64,000 nt of DNA from Rheum nobile (Eukaryota > Streptophyta > Magnoliopsida > Caryophyllales > Polygonaceae). The stretch spans positions 1,054,001-1,118,000 of the forward strand of contig WOAB01000127.1 in NCBI GenBank assembly GCA_027886185.1, written 5' to 3'. Position 1 is the first letter of the stretch; every line of letters starts with the position of its first letter. Below, piece by piece: positions 1 to 11,447 of the stretch. Under the pieces are notes generated by a model that worked only from the letters and a program-made list of their open reading frames with translations, did no database searches and had not been told where the DNA came from. A program made the translations under genes and the position numbers.

Positions 1-257
1 TTTATTCGTAAAGTCTTCCGCTGTGTAATTTAAAAGTCTTCCGCTATAATTTCACTCTATTGTAAATCGTTATTGAGAAGTCTTTTAATAAAAATGGTTG
101 AGTTTCATTTAAAAATGTCTTCCGCTGTTTAAACCTTTTGTTATTTAATATGTTTATTTAAGATTAATTATTCCGATTAAAGCCTAGGGTGACATCGGAC
201 AGTAACGTCTGAGGTCACTGGCGTGTGGCACTACCAACGTAAGTCGGGGGTGTTACA
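1..257 (+). mobile_element. 3' end of a Ty3/gypsy-type LTR
   Basis: Only the last part of the LTR is in the window; the rest lies to the left. It carries repeated AGTCTTCCGCTGT-like motifs, a 'GGTCACTGGCG' block and the terminal GGGGGTGTTACA. The same three blocks occur in the same order at the end of the gag-only gypsy LTR (43240-43489), so the two belong to related families. At 258 the sequence switches to copia LTR sequence that is continuous in the 3' LTR copy near 13068, so this element inserted into the copia 5' LTR. The left target-site copy is outside the window. Confidence 0.75.
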
Positions 258-617
258 ACCTTGGTCACTTCCACGAAGCCGGTGTTCGAAGCTTTGTCAG
301 CCTTGAAAGGGGGCCAAAACCCTTTCTATTTTCTTCTTCTCCCCCTCGTTGTTTTCTTTATGCTTGTCTCTGGTTTATCACTGTAGTTGGTTGTCTAGGG
401 TTTCTGATTGCTCCCTTGTAACCAACACTTGTGTTTCTCCGTTCGATAGTGCATTTGGGTTGAGTCTCCCGTCTCGAGGCTCCGCGGATGTAGGGTAACC
501 GAACCGCGTAAACATATTTGGTGTCTCTACTATTTTCCTTGTTCTTGCTTGCTTTTTGGTTGCGATCTGAACTTGGATTTGGTAGATCTTGCGATCTTTG
601 GTTGAAACACAATTACA
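258..617 (+). repeat. Partial 5' LTR of the plus-strand copia element
   Basis: Nearly identical to 13068-13426 with scattered substitutions and small indels. It ends in ATTACA directly before the primer-binding site. The upstream part of this LTR (U3, with TATA box) is displaced to the left by the gypsy insertion, so only the R/U5-like part remains here. Confidence 0.88.
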
Positions 618-620
618 AAT

Positions 621-633
621 TGGTATCAGAGCC
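621..633 (+). other. Primer-binding site, initiator tRNA-Met
   Basis: TGGTATCAGAGCC lies three bases after the LTR end and is complementary to the 3' end of plant initiator tRNA-Met. It marks the start of minus-strand DNA synthesis for the copia element. Confidence 0.92.
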
Positions 634-911
634 TTCTCTGATATCCTCTCACTTCCGCTGTGTTTTTTCTGTGTGTCTGCATGCGTTCTGTGATTTGCAT
701 GTGATAGATCTAGGTTTTGCTCTTATTACTCGTGTGTTGATCGAGCAAGGGAAGCCTTGTTTGATCTCTGAAGCAATCTTGTATTCTGCTTCTTTGATTT
801 CTGGTGCCCTATCATTTTCTGTGAGATTAGTTAGGGTTTTCTGGTTACCTCTCGAGTCTTGGCTAGTTAGTGTCTCTGTTCCCATTACTAACTGTTGGTT
901 GATCTCAGTTA

Positions 912-2423
912 GTGATGGCTGATAGCACCAGGCTAAAGCCTTTTGATGGAAATGGTGATTATGCCATGTGGAAGGTTAAGATGAAAGCAATCTTAATCAA
1001 GGAAAAGTGCTACCGGGCAATTTCTGAGGAATGGCTCATTGGGACCACCAATGCTGACATAAAGGATACTCAAGACCTTGTACACTCAGAAATTATGATC
1101 AGGTTAACTGACGACGTAGCTCGTCAGGTTGTAAGTCTTACTCAACCTAAAGCTCTCTAGAATGCTTTGGATGAAATTTACGTGACTAAATCTTTGCCCA
1201 GTAGAATTTCTCTGTTGTGCAAATTATTCAGTTTCAAAATGGATGTGTCCTTAACTGTGAGTGAAAATTTTGATGCCTTCTTGAGAATGACTCAAGATTT
1301 GAAAAGATGTGATGATGAGATAAAGGAAACTCATCAAGCTGTGTTGCTATTGAATTCTTTGCCTTCCCAGTTTGACACCCTTAAGGATGTCATTCAATTT
1401 GGTCGTGATGAATTAACTCTGTCTAAGATTACTGAGGCTATAATTCAAAAGGATGAAGTCCTTAAGGTCTTTAAGTCTAAACACAAGACTAAGAATGAAC
1501 CTAAGTCAGACTCTAAGTCTGAAGTGTTGATGACCAAAGGAAAAGGCAAGAATCATTATAAGAAATCCAATAAGGATAAGTCTGAAAACAAGAACTTTGA
1601 CAAGTCTAAAGTGAAATGCTATTAATGTAACAAAGATGGCCACTTTGCTAAAGATTGTCATAAAAGAATTCGTGATGAGAAAAATAAAGAGAAAAATAAT
1701 ACTGGCTCTTCTAATTTGTTTGAGTCTTGCTCTGAATACTCTCATGAATTGCTTATGGTTGCTAAGAACTTTGCTTATAATGACTAGATTTTAGATTCTG
1801 GTTGTACCATGCATGCTACACCAAATAAGGGTTTGTTTGATTCTCTGTCATTCTGTGATGGTGGAGAAGTGATGTTAGGTGACCATACTACTCTAATGAT
1901 AAAGGGTGTGGGAACTGTTCCTATGAGGATGCATGATGGTAAGATTAGAACTATCGAAAATGTGAAGTGGGTTCCCAACCTAAGAAGAAACTTGTTGTCA
2001 GAGTCCATGTTTGATGATCTGAATTGTCATATTATAACACATCATGGTATAAGAGATGTCATAAGAGATGGGAAAGTTCTTATAATAAGCATGAAAAAGG
2101 GAGGGCTTTATTATGTTATTTCTTCTCCTGAAATGAATGTTTCCACTGATGTGATTAAAAATGGTAATTCAGATTATACAAAAATGTGGCATGACAGACT
2201 AGGACATATAGGCAATACTGGCATATTACATCTGTTTAAGCATGGCTTGATTGACAAAGAACCTTGTGTGCTTGATTTTTGTGAAAACTGTATTTTTGGA
2301 AAGAAAACCAAGCATAGTTTTGAGAGATCTACCTACACTGCTGATAGACCCCTAGAGTATGTTCATTCAGATCTCTAGGGGCCTGCACAAGTTGATACAT
2401 TTGGGGGTAGGAAATACTTTATA
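912..2423 (+). pseudogene. Copia gag, protease and GAG-pre-integrase (broken)
   Basis: Reading from the ATG at 912, one frame runs through gag, protease and the GAG-pre-integrase domain, broken only by stops at 1158, 1623, 1785 and 2376. The gag opens with the copia-type 'LKPFDGNGDYAMWK' motif, continues as a UBN2-like helical domain and ends in a CCHC knuckle (C-x2-C-x4-H-x4-C at about 1617-1660) with a stop inside it. The protease active site 'LDSG' follows at about 1791. The H/C cluster (WHDRLGHIG near 2187; CENCIFGK near 2280) is the pre-integrase zinc domain. Stops 1158, 1785 and 2376 are TAG at conserved tryptophan positions. The frame then meets the nested LTR element at 2424. Confidence 0.9.
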
Positions 2424-4115
2424 TGTAACAACCCCAAATTTAACCCCATTTGAAAGCGTTACTGCTGATGACCCCGGACGTAAACCCCGAAGTCACCCCA
2501 AGCTTTTCCGACGTCATAACTGACTTAAAACACAGTTACAATACTAAAATCATAACTTTTATTAAACCACATGGTCGCGGAATTACACGATTCCTAAAAC
2601 GACCCAATTAATCAGAAATACAACAGCGAAATACTTTTAAACAAAACGACAAAATAGCACAGCGGAAATCTTTAAAATACAACGACAAAACAACTTGTCA
2701 AAACACCGTTCATCTTCATAGTCGTTCTAGCCTCCTCGGATCTGCATGTGCCGAAACGGACGGACGACACCCCCATGACGTTACAGAAATATAAAAATAC
2801 AAGAGTTAGTCTAATGAATAGACTAAGCAAGGGCTTCACCAATAATTCACACAAACACATCACACGCAGTTCCACATATCACAAATCACATCATAAGCAG
2901 TTCCACATATCACATCACAATCTTACGTCACATGATTACAGTATATCTCTTATATTAGCGTTGATTCTAGCAGAATATACAACCTAATATAATGTCAGAT
3001 TTTAATTATTTTAAATTTATTCACAACCACTTGCCTGGAAAGACGAGCTCAAACAAAGCTTAAGAACGGGTCCCTGAGTCCAAAATGGGGACAGATCTGG
3101 AATAAAAATCCCTAGAAAACGACCCATAACACGATCCTAACTTAGATCAAATATCCTCATAAATGAATCTAAAAGAATAGGAAAAGAATCCAAAGAATCG
3201 AGCCAAACCTCAAGCCAAAACTCCAAAATAACCCTTCTCGGACAGCCTTGCCGCGGGTGCGGTGGACCTTGCCGCTGGGTGCGGTGGACAGACAGTGGCG
3301 AAGGGGAAGCTCGACAGCCATGGAGAATTTCTTACCCCAAAACCGATTTGTCTATGGTTCGATCTCCCAACACCTTAAAGCTTCACACAACACTAGAGGG
3401 CATCTTCTCAACTCAAGAAACACTCTCAAACGAAGCTCACAAGCTCGGTTTTAATGGAGAAAACATAGGAAAACAGAGGAGAAAAGGAGGAAGAAGAAGA
3501 GAGGAAGAAAGGGTTCGGGTTTCACCTCCTTTTATAGCCCCGATTCGAGCCACCACCAAGGGGACAAGCTAGGGGACAGGGGACAAAGCGAAAGAGCCAC
3601 TTGCAAGCCCACTTGGACTGCCAAACAGACGCTACAGTAACCGCTAGCGAGGAAGACGACACCGACTCTGTTTCTGGCCTTGCCGCGGGTGCGGTGGCTC
3701 CTGGCGCCGGGTGCGGTCACGGCCAAAAAGCCTTCGTCTTATCCGAAATCACTTTGGGTTAATTTCCTTAAACCCGGGTTAAATATATTCGTACACCATC
3801 TAGCACAAACATCTCAAGCAATTACCTCGCACAATTACCGTGCACAAATATCTTATATAAATACCTTGCACAAATACTTTATATAATTATCCTGCATATA
3901 TTTGTGACACTCCAGGCCAAGCTAACACAGCTACCAAGCCACCCACCCATCTTACATGATGCCGGTGCCGGTACTGGTGCCCGCCTGAGTCCACAATTAT
4001 CCTACACGAATATCTTATATAAATATTTTACAACAATATCTTATATAATTATTTTGCAACAATATTTCATACGAGTAAAGCTCAAAAATACCCTTAAAAA
4101 TTACGGGGTGTTACA
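2424..4115 (-). repeat. LTR 1 of the triple-LTR element
   Basis: Length 1692 bp. By eye it differs from LTR 2 at about three places, all near its left end (for example TGTAACAACCCC against TGTAACACCCCC). It contains two GC-rich blocks built on CCGCGGGTGCGGTGG (about 3248-3292 and 3678-3722), and a GCCACC/GGTGCCGG module at 3912-3992 that also recurs in the internal region. Confidence 0.92.
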
Positions 4116-4764
4116 TTACTACCCCCTTATTTTAAGTTTCGACCCCGAAACTTGCACTAAGCCAAAGAGGATTCCGCCTTACTAACAAACTTATTATCCT
4201 TAATCATAACCGGCCTTATGCCATCTCTAACTTAAATCCTTTAAGATTCCTTAATTTCCTCCAAAAATAATCACAACATCTTATTCCTACGTTCCTCAAA
4301 ATGAATCACATACGATACAACTCCTATTTCCTCAAAAAGAGTGATACCATAAGTCTTATAACCTCAAAGCATAACAAGGAACCGGGAACTCAAGTCTAAC
4401 TAGAGATTCACCTTAACAGACTCAAGAGAAGAGGCACGACTATGAACGGTGTAACTTTTTCATTTTTGAAAATTTAGAGCCTTCGTAAATATTTCAAACA
4501 AGTGAAAATATTTCAATGAATGAAAATATTTCAAACCGGATCTGTAACATCCCCAGGCCAAGCTACCCCAGCCACCAAGCCACCCAGCCACCCAACGGTG
4601 CCGGTACTGGTGCCGCCCGTGAGTTCACAAGAGCCGTTTGAAAACATTTTCAAACAAAACGAGTAAATGGTCCATTAAATCCCAAACCTGTTTTAAAAAC
4701 TTTCGGCTCTGATACCATTTCTGTAACAGAGCCTACGAAAACTTTTTAGCTCTGATACCATTTC
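4116..4764 (-). other. Internal region 1, non-coding, with PBS and PPT
   Basis: Read on the minus strand, it starts with a PBS (TGGTATCAGAGC, rc of 4749-4760), then a second PBS copy (rc of 4705-4717), a leader similar to that of the gag-only gypsy element, about 0.5 kb of non-coding sequence and a polypurine tract (AAGGGGGTAGTAA, rc of 4116-4128) next to the following LTR. No open frame resembles a retroelement protein. Confidence 0.85.
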
Positions 4765-6456
4765 TGTAACACCCCCAAATTTAACCCCATTTGAAAGCGT
4801 TACTGCCGATGACCCCGGACGTAAACCCCGAAGTCACCCCAGGCTTTTCCGACGTCATAACTGACTTAAAACACAGTTACAATACTAAAATCATAACTTT
4901 TATTAAACCACATGGTCGCGGAATTACACGATTCCTAAAACGACCCAATTAATCAGAAATACAACAGCGAAATACTTTTAAACAAAACGACAAAATAGCA
5001 CAGCGGAAATCTTTAAAATACAACGACAAAACAACTTGTCAAAACACCGTTCATCTTCATAGTCGTTCTAGCCTCCTCGGATCTGCATGTGCCGAAACGG
5101 ACGGACGACACCCCCATGACGTTACAGAAATATAAAAATACAAGAGTTAGTCTAATGAATAGACTAAGCAAGGGCTTCACCAATAATTCACACAAACACA
5201 TCACACGCAGTTCCACATATCACAAATCACATCATAAGCAGTTCCACATATCACATCACAATCTTACGTCACATGATTACAGTATATCTCTTATATTAGC
5301 GTTGATTCTAGCAGAATATACAACCTAATATAATGTCAGATTTTAATTATTTTAAATTTATTCACAACCACTTGCCTGGAAAGACGAGCTCAAACAAAGC
5401 TTAAGAACGGGTCCCTGAGTCCAAAATGGGGACAGATCTGGAATAAAAATCCCTAGAAAACGACCCATAACACGATCCTAACTTAGATCAAATATCCTCA
5501 TAAATGAATCTAAAAGAATAGGAAAAGAATCCAAAGAATCGAGCCAAACCTCAAGCCAAAACTCCAAAATAACCCTTCTCGGACAGCCTTGCCGCGGGTG
5601 CGGTGGACCTTGCCGCTGGGTGCGGTGGACAGACAGTGGCGAAGGGGAAGCTCGACAGCCATGGAGAATTTCTTACCCCAAAACCGATTTGTCTATGGTT
5701 CGATCTCCCAACACCTTAAAGCTTCACACAACACTAGAGGGCATCTTCTCAACTCAAGAAACACTCTCAAACGAAGCTCACAAGCTCGGTTTTAATGGAG
5801 AAAACATAGGAAAACAGAGGAGAAAAGGAGGAAGAAGAAGAGAGGAAGAAAGGGTTCGGGTTTCACCTCCTTTTATAGCCCCGATTCGAGCCACCACCAA
5901 GGGGACAAGCTAGGGGACAGGGGACAAAGCGAAAGAGCCACTTGCAAGCCCACTTGGACTGCCAAACAGACGCTACAGTAACCGCTAGCGAGGAAGACGA
6001 CACCGACTCTGTTTCTGGCCTTGCCGCGGGTGCGGTGGCTCCTGGCGCCGGGTGCGGTCACGGCCAAAAAGCCTTCGTCTTATCCGAAATCACTTTGGGT
6101 TAATTTCCTTAAACCCGGGTTAAATATATTCGTACACCATCTAGCACAAACATCTCAAGCAATTACCTCGCACAATTACCGTGCACAAATATCTTATATA
6201 AATACCTTGCACAAATACTTTATATAATTATCCTGCATATATTTGTGACACTCCAGGCCAAGCTAACACAGCTACCAAGCCACCCACCCATCTTACATGA
6301 TGCCGGTGCCGGTACTGGTGCCCGCCTGAGTCCACAATTATCCTACACGAATATCTTATATAAATATTTTACAACAATATCTTATATAATTATTTTGCAA
6401 CAATATTTCATACGAGTAAAGCTCAAAAATACCCTTAAAAATTACGGGGTGTTACA
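4765..6456 (-). repeat. LTR 2 (middle) of the triple-LTR element
   Basis: Length 1692 bp, shared between the two element units. It has the same terminal bases and the same GC-rich blocks (about 5589-5633 and 6019-6063). A middle LTR without its own target-site duplication shows that the array is one insertion and not three. Confidence 0.92.
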
Positions 6457-7105
6457 TTACTACCCCCTTATTTTAAGTTTCGACCCCGAAACTTGCACTA
6501 AGCCAAAGAGGATTCCGCCTTACTAACAAACTTATTATCCTTAATCATAACCGGCCTTATGCCATCTCTAACTTAAATCCTTTAAGATTCCTTAATTTCC
6601 TCCAAAAATAATCACAACATCTTATTCCTACGTTCCTCAAAATGAATCACATACGATACAACTCCTATTTCCTCAAAAAGAGTGATACCATAAGTCTTAT
6701 AACCTCAAAGCATAACAAGGAACCGGGAACTCAAGTCTAACTAGAGATTCACCTTAACAGACTCAAGAGAAGAGGCACGACTATGAACGGTGTAACTTTT
6801 TCATTTTTGAAAATTTAGAGCCTTCGTAAATATTTCAAACAAGTGAAAATATTTCAATGAATGAAAATATTTCAAACCGGATCTGTAACATCCCCAGGCC
6901 AAGCTACCCCAGCCACCAAGCCACCCAGCCACCCAACGGTGCCGGTACTGGTGCCGCCCGTGAGTTCACAAGAGCCGTTTGAAAACATTTTCAAACAAAA
7001 CGAGTAAATGGTCCATTAAATCCCAAACCTGTTTTAAAAACTTTCGGCTCTGATACCATTTCTGTAACAGAGCCTACGAAAACTTTTTAGCTCTGATACC
7101 ATTTC
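6457..7105 (-). other. Internal region 2, non-coding
   Basis: A near-identical copy of 4116-4764, including the doubled PBS (rc of 7046-7058 and 7090-7101) and the polypurine tract beside LTR 2. No coding capacity. Confidence 0.85.
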
Positions 7106-8797
7106 TGTAACACCCCCAAATTTAACCCCATTTGAAAGCGTTACTGCCGATGACCCCGGACGTAAACCCCGAAGTCACCCCAGGCTTTTCCGACGTCATA
7201 ACTGACTTAAAACACAGTTACAATACTAAAATCATAACTTTTATTAAACCACATGGTCGCGGAATTACACGATTCCTAAAACGACCCAATTAATCAGAAA
7301 TACAACAGCGAAATACTTTTAAACAAAACGACAAAATAGCACAGCGGAAATCTTTAAAATACAACGACAAAACAACTTGTCAAAACACCGTTCATCTTCA
7401 TAGTCGTTCTAGCCTCCTCGGATCTGCATGTGCCGAAACGGACGGACGACACCCCCATGACGTTACAGAAATATAAAAATACAAGAGTTAGTCTAATGAA
7501 TAGACTAAGCAAGGGCTTCACCAATAATTCACACAAACACATCACACGCAGTTCCACATATCACAAATCACATCATAAGCAGTTCCACATATCACATCAC
7601 AATCTTACGTCACATGATTACAGTATATCTCTTATATTAGCGTTGATTCTAGCAGAATATACAACCTAATATAATGTCAGATTTTAATTATTTCAAATTA
7701 ATTCACAACCACTTGCCTGGAAAGACGAGCTCAAACAAAGCTTAAGAACGGGTCCCTGAGTCCAAAATGGGGACAGATCTGGAATAAAAATCCCTAGAAA
7801 ATGACCCATAACACGATCCTAACTTAGATCAAATATCCTCATAAATGAATCTAAAAGAATAGGAAAAGAATCCAAAGAATCGAGCCAAACCTCAAGCCAA
7901 AACTCCAAAACAACCCTTCTCGGACAGCCTTGCCGCGGGTGCGGTGGACCTTGCCGCTGGGTGCGGTGGACAGACATTGGCGAAGGGGAAGCTCGACAGC
8001 CATGGAGAATTTCTTACCCCAAAACCGATTTGTCTATGGTTCGATCTCCCAACACCTTAAAGCTTTACACAACACTAGAGGGCATCTTCTCAACTCAAGA
8101 AACACTCTCAAACGAAGCTCACAAGCTCGGTTTTAATGGAGAAAACATAGGAAAACAGAGGAGAAAAGGAGGAAGAAGAAGAGAGGAAGAAAGGGTTCGG
8201 GTTTCACCTCCTTTTATAGCCCCGATTCGAGCCACCACCAAGGGGACAAGCTAGGGGACAGGGGACAAAGCGAAAGAGCCACTTGCAAGCCCACTTGGAC
8301 TGCCAAACAGACGCTACAGTAACCGCCAGCGAGGAAGACGACACCGACTCTGTTTCTGGCCTTGCCGCGGGTGCGGTGGCTCCTGGCGCCGGGTGCGGTC
8401 ACGGCCAAAAAGCCTTCGTCTTATCCGAAATCACTTTGGGTTAATTTCCTTAAACCCGGGTTAAATATATTCGTACACCATCTAGCACAAACATCTCAAG
8501 CAATTACCTCGCACAATTACCGTGCACAAATATCTTATATAAATACCTTGCACAAATACTTTATATAATTATCCTGCATATATTTGTGACACTCCAGGCC
8601 AAGCTAACACAGCTACCAAGCCACCCACCCATCTTACATGATGCCGGTGCCGGTACTGGTGCCCGCCTGAGTCCACAATTATCCTACACGAATATCTTAT
8701 ATAAATATTTTACAACAATATCTTATATAATTATTTTGCAACAATATTTCATACGAGTAAAGCTCAAAAATACCCTTAAAAATTACGGGGTGTTACA
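7106..8797 (-). repeat. LTR 3 of the triple-LTR element
   Basis: Length 1692 bp. It differs from LTR 2 at roughly eight scattered positions (for example near 7694, 7801, 7910, 7976, 8065 and 8328). It is therefore slightly more diverged than LTR 1 and LTR 2 are from each other. It is followed directly by TTATA and the resumed copia integrase frame. Confidence 0.92.
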
Positions 8798-8802
8798 TTA
8801 TA

Positions 8803-9411
8803 TCCCTAATTGATCACTTCTCCAGAAAAGTATGGGTAAATCTCCTAAGAACAAAAGATGAAGCTTTTGACTCTTTTAAATCATGGAAAGTCATGGTTGA
8901 GAGTCAAACTGGCCTAAAACTGAAATGCTTGAAAACTGACAATGACCTTGAGTTTTGCAACCAGGCCTTTGACCTGTACTGCAAAAACAATGGCATAAAA
9001 AGACATCTAACAGTGCCTGGCACCCCTCAGCAGAATGGCATTGTTGAGAGGATGAATAGGACACTGCTAGAGAAGGCCATATGCATGTTGATAAGCTCAG
9101 GGATGAGACCATCAATGTGGGGTGAAGCAGTTATTACTGCTGCTTATCTCATAAATCGATCTCCTTCCTCTGTAGTGAATTTTAAAACCCCATATGAGTT
9201 GTGGACAGGGAGAAAACCTAACATGACCCACCTGAGACCTTTTGGGTGTACAACATACTCCCAAATATCTCAAGGTAAGCTCAATCCTAGAGCTCAGAAG
9301 TGTGTCATGTTAGGCTATCCTGAAGGTGTAAAAGGCTATAAACTATTACTTATACAGCCTCATGGTTACAAAGTAATAGTTTCTAGAAATGTCACCTTCA
9401 ATGAGAAATAA
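8803..9411 (+). pseudogene. Copia integrase, second half
   Basis: Continues the integrase core interrupted at 2424. The first catalytic aspartate lies in 'LIDHFSRK' just after the insertion, the second in 'LKTDND' (about 8938), and the glutamate in 'GIVERMN' (about 9046), giving the D,D35E pattern. The following 'LINRSPS' and 'PYELWTGRKP' motifs are typical of copia integrases. A TAA at 9409 closes the frame, and the downstream polyprotein is in the same phase, so this is a nonsense change and not the true end. Confidence 0.9.
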
Positions 9412-11447
9412 TTTCACTTCAAAACAAGACTAACAAATGCATTTGAGAATACAGGTACAAATGAAGAAACAGGTGGCACTCAAGTCCAATTGGGACAGTT
9501 CTATGAGCCAGACCACCAGAACAATGCTCAAGAAGAGGAATTTGATATTGGCTATTCCTCCACCAAGCCAAATGTGAGCTCAGAAGGGCATTCTGAAGCA
9601 GAGGAACAATCAGGGACACAAGCAAACACTGGAGAAAATGCTGGTCTGCAACCTCACCAATTAGGTGGGGGAGTAAGTGAACCTCTTAACTCTTCCACTA
9701 TTGGATCTTGTGATAATTATCATGTTGATGCTTCATATGAAAATACTGAAAATATGCATGACCTCTCCAACTATCAATTTGTTAGGGATAGAGAACCCAA
9801 AGTTAGAATACCTAATAAAAGGTTCACCTCTAATATTGTTGAGTTTGCTTTGCTTGTGGCTGATCTGGTTGCTACCTACACACCTGAGACTTATGAACAA
9901 GCTATAAATTGCTCTAAGGCTAATGAATGGCTCAAAGCCATGCATGAAGAGATTCAATCTATGCATGTGAATAATACCTGGACCTTAGTTCCTAAACCTA
10001 CTCATGCTAGACTAATAGACTGCAAATGGATCTTTAAACTTAAAGATGGAGCTAATGACTTGGACCCTCCCAGATATAAGGCTAGATTAGTAGCTAAGGG
10101 TTTTACCCAAAAGAAGGGGGTTGATTACAATGATATATTTTCTCATGTTGTAAAGTATAAAACCATGCGTCTATTACTTGCTATGACTTCTGTATTTGAT
10201 TGGGAATTGGAACAAATGGATGTAAAAACTGCTTTCTTGCATGGTGACTTGAATGAGACCATATTCATGAAACAACCTAGAGGGTTTATAGATAAAACCA
10301 AACCTAAGCATGCTTGTTTGTTAAGAAAGTCTATCTATGGGCTAAATCAATCACCTAGGCAGTGGGATATCAAGTTTGACAATTGCATGAGATCTCTTGG
10401 CTTCATAAGAAGCAAATATGATACTTGTCTCTATTTTAAGAATGTGAAAACCAAAACTCCCTTGTACATTCTGCTGTATGTGGATGATATCCTTCTGATA
10501 AGTAGTTCCAAAGTTGCTATTTTTGGAGTTAAGCATGATCTTAAGAAACACTTTGATATGAAGGATCTTGGCCCTGCTCAAAAAATTTTAGGGGTTAAAA
10601 TTCTCAGAAATAGAGATAAGAAAACTATGAGACTCTCTCAAACTGATTATCTGCATAAAGTGCTTGAAAGATTTGCTATGCTAAAATCCAAATTTTCTCA
10701 CATACCTTTAGGAGGGCACTTAGAACTCTCTAAGTCTATGTGTCCTACTTCTGCTGTTGACATTGATAAAATGAAAGATGTCCCATATGATGTTGTTGTA
10801 GGATCAGTTATGTATTCTATGTTATGCACTAGACCTGACTTGGCCTATGCTATAAGTGTTCTCAGCAGGTACATGTCTAACCCTGGTGAGAAACATTGGG
10901 CAGCTATGAAATATGCCCTTAGATACATTTCTGGTACTAGACACATGGGTCTGGTTTACTCTGAGCACACGTCCAGAAATGAATTACTGGCTTTGTTGAC
11001 TCAAACTATGCCAACAATAAGGATACTCGTAAGTCCACTACCTCTTATTTCTACACATGGGTTGGTAATTGTGTTTCCTGGAAATCACAACAACAGTCCA
11101 TAGTTGCCTTGTCTTCAACCGAGGCTGAATACATTGCAGCTACTGAGGCTTGCAAAGAAGCAACTTGGTTGAAAGGCATCTTGTATGAGATAGAAAATAA
11201 GACTTGTGTGCCTGTTCTGAACATGGATAGTCGGAGTGCTTTATATCTATGTAAAGACCATGTCTATCATGAAAGAACTAAACATATTGATGTCAGATTC
11301 CATTTCATTAGGGATGAAGTGGAAAAACAACAGATTAAGGTTGTCAAGATAGCAGGTGATGTAAATCCTGCAGATTTTGGCACTAAAGTGGTTCCTGCTA
11401 ATAAATTTGTCTTTTGCAGGGATAGCCTCCACATCCATGATGTTCAC
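9412..11447 (+). pseudogene. Copia reverse transcriptase and RNase H
   Basis: After an acidic linker the RT domain begins near 9900 (motif 'EWLKAMHEEIQSM'), with 'KARLVAKGFTQ', 'MDVKTAFLHGDL', 'SIYGLNQSPRQW' and the catalytic 'LLYVDDILL' box near 10470. RNase H follows ('SSTEAEYIAATEACKEA' near 11110; 'RTKHIDVRFHFIRD' near 11275). A one-base frameshift lies near 10985-10995, because the RNase H motif 'GFVDSN' continues in another frame from there. RT itself is uninterrupted, so loss of function here comes mainly from the frameshift and the upstream stops. Confidence 0.9.

Larger units (their letters stand above)
2424..8797 (-). mobile_element. Non-autonomous LTR element, triple-LTR tandem form
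   Basis: Three 1692-bp LTRs (2424-4115, 4765-6456, 7106-8797) alternate with two 649-bp internal regions (4116-4764, 6457-7105), an exact 2341-bp period. The whole array is bounded by a single TTATA duplication (2419-2423 and 8798-8802), so it is one integration unit in the copia integrase. LTR ends are TGTAACA(C/A)CCC and GGGGTGTTACA. On the minus strand a PBS lies next to the LTR end and a purine tract lies before the next LTR. There is no gag or pol. The short open frames that recur every 2341 bp are not conserved proteins. Copies differ by only a few bases, so the insertion is recent. Confidence 0.92.

Noticed and set aside
2672..8813. Short open frames repeating every 2341 bp (64-97 codons) inside the LARD-like LTRs and internals
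   Set aside because: They repeat only because the DNA is repeated, have no domain, lie on both strands, and are not kept in the second subfamily at 37915-42067.
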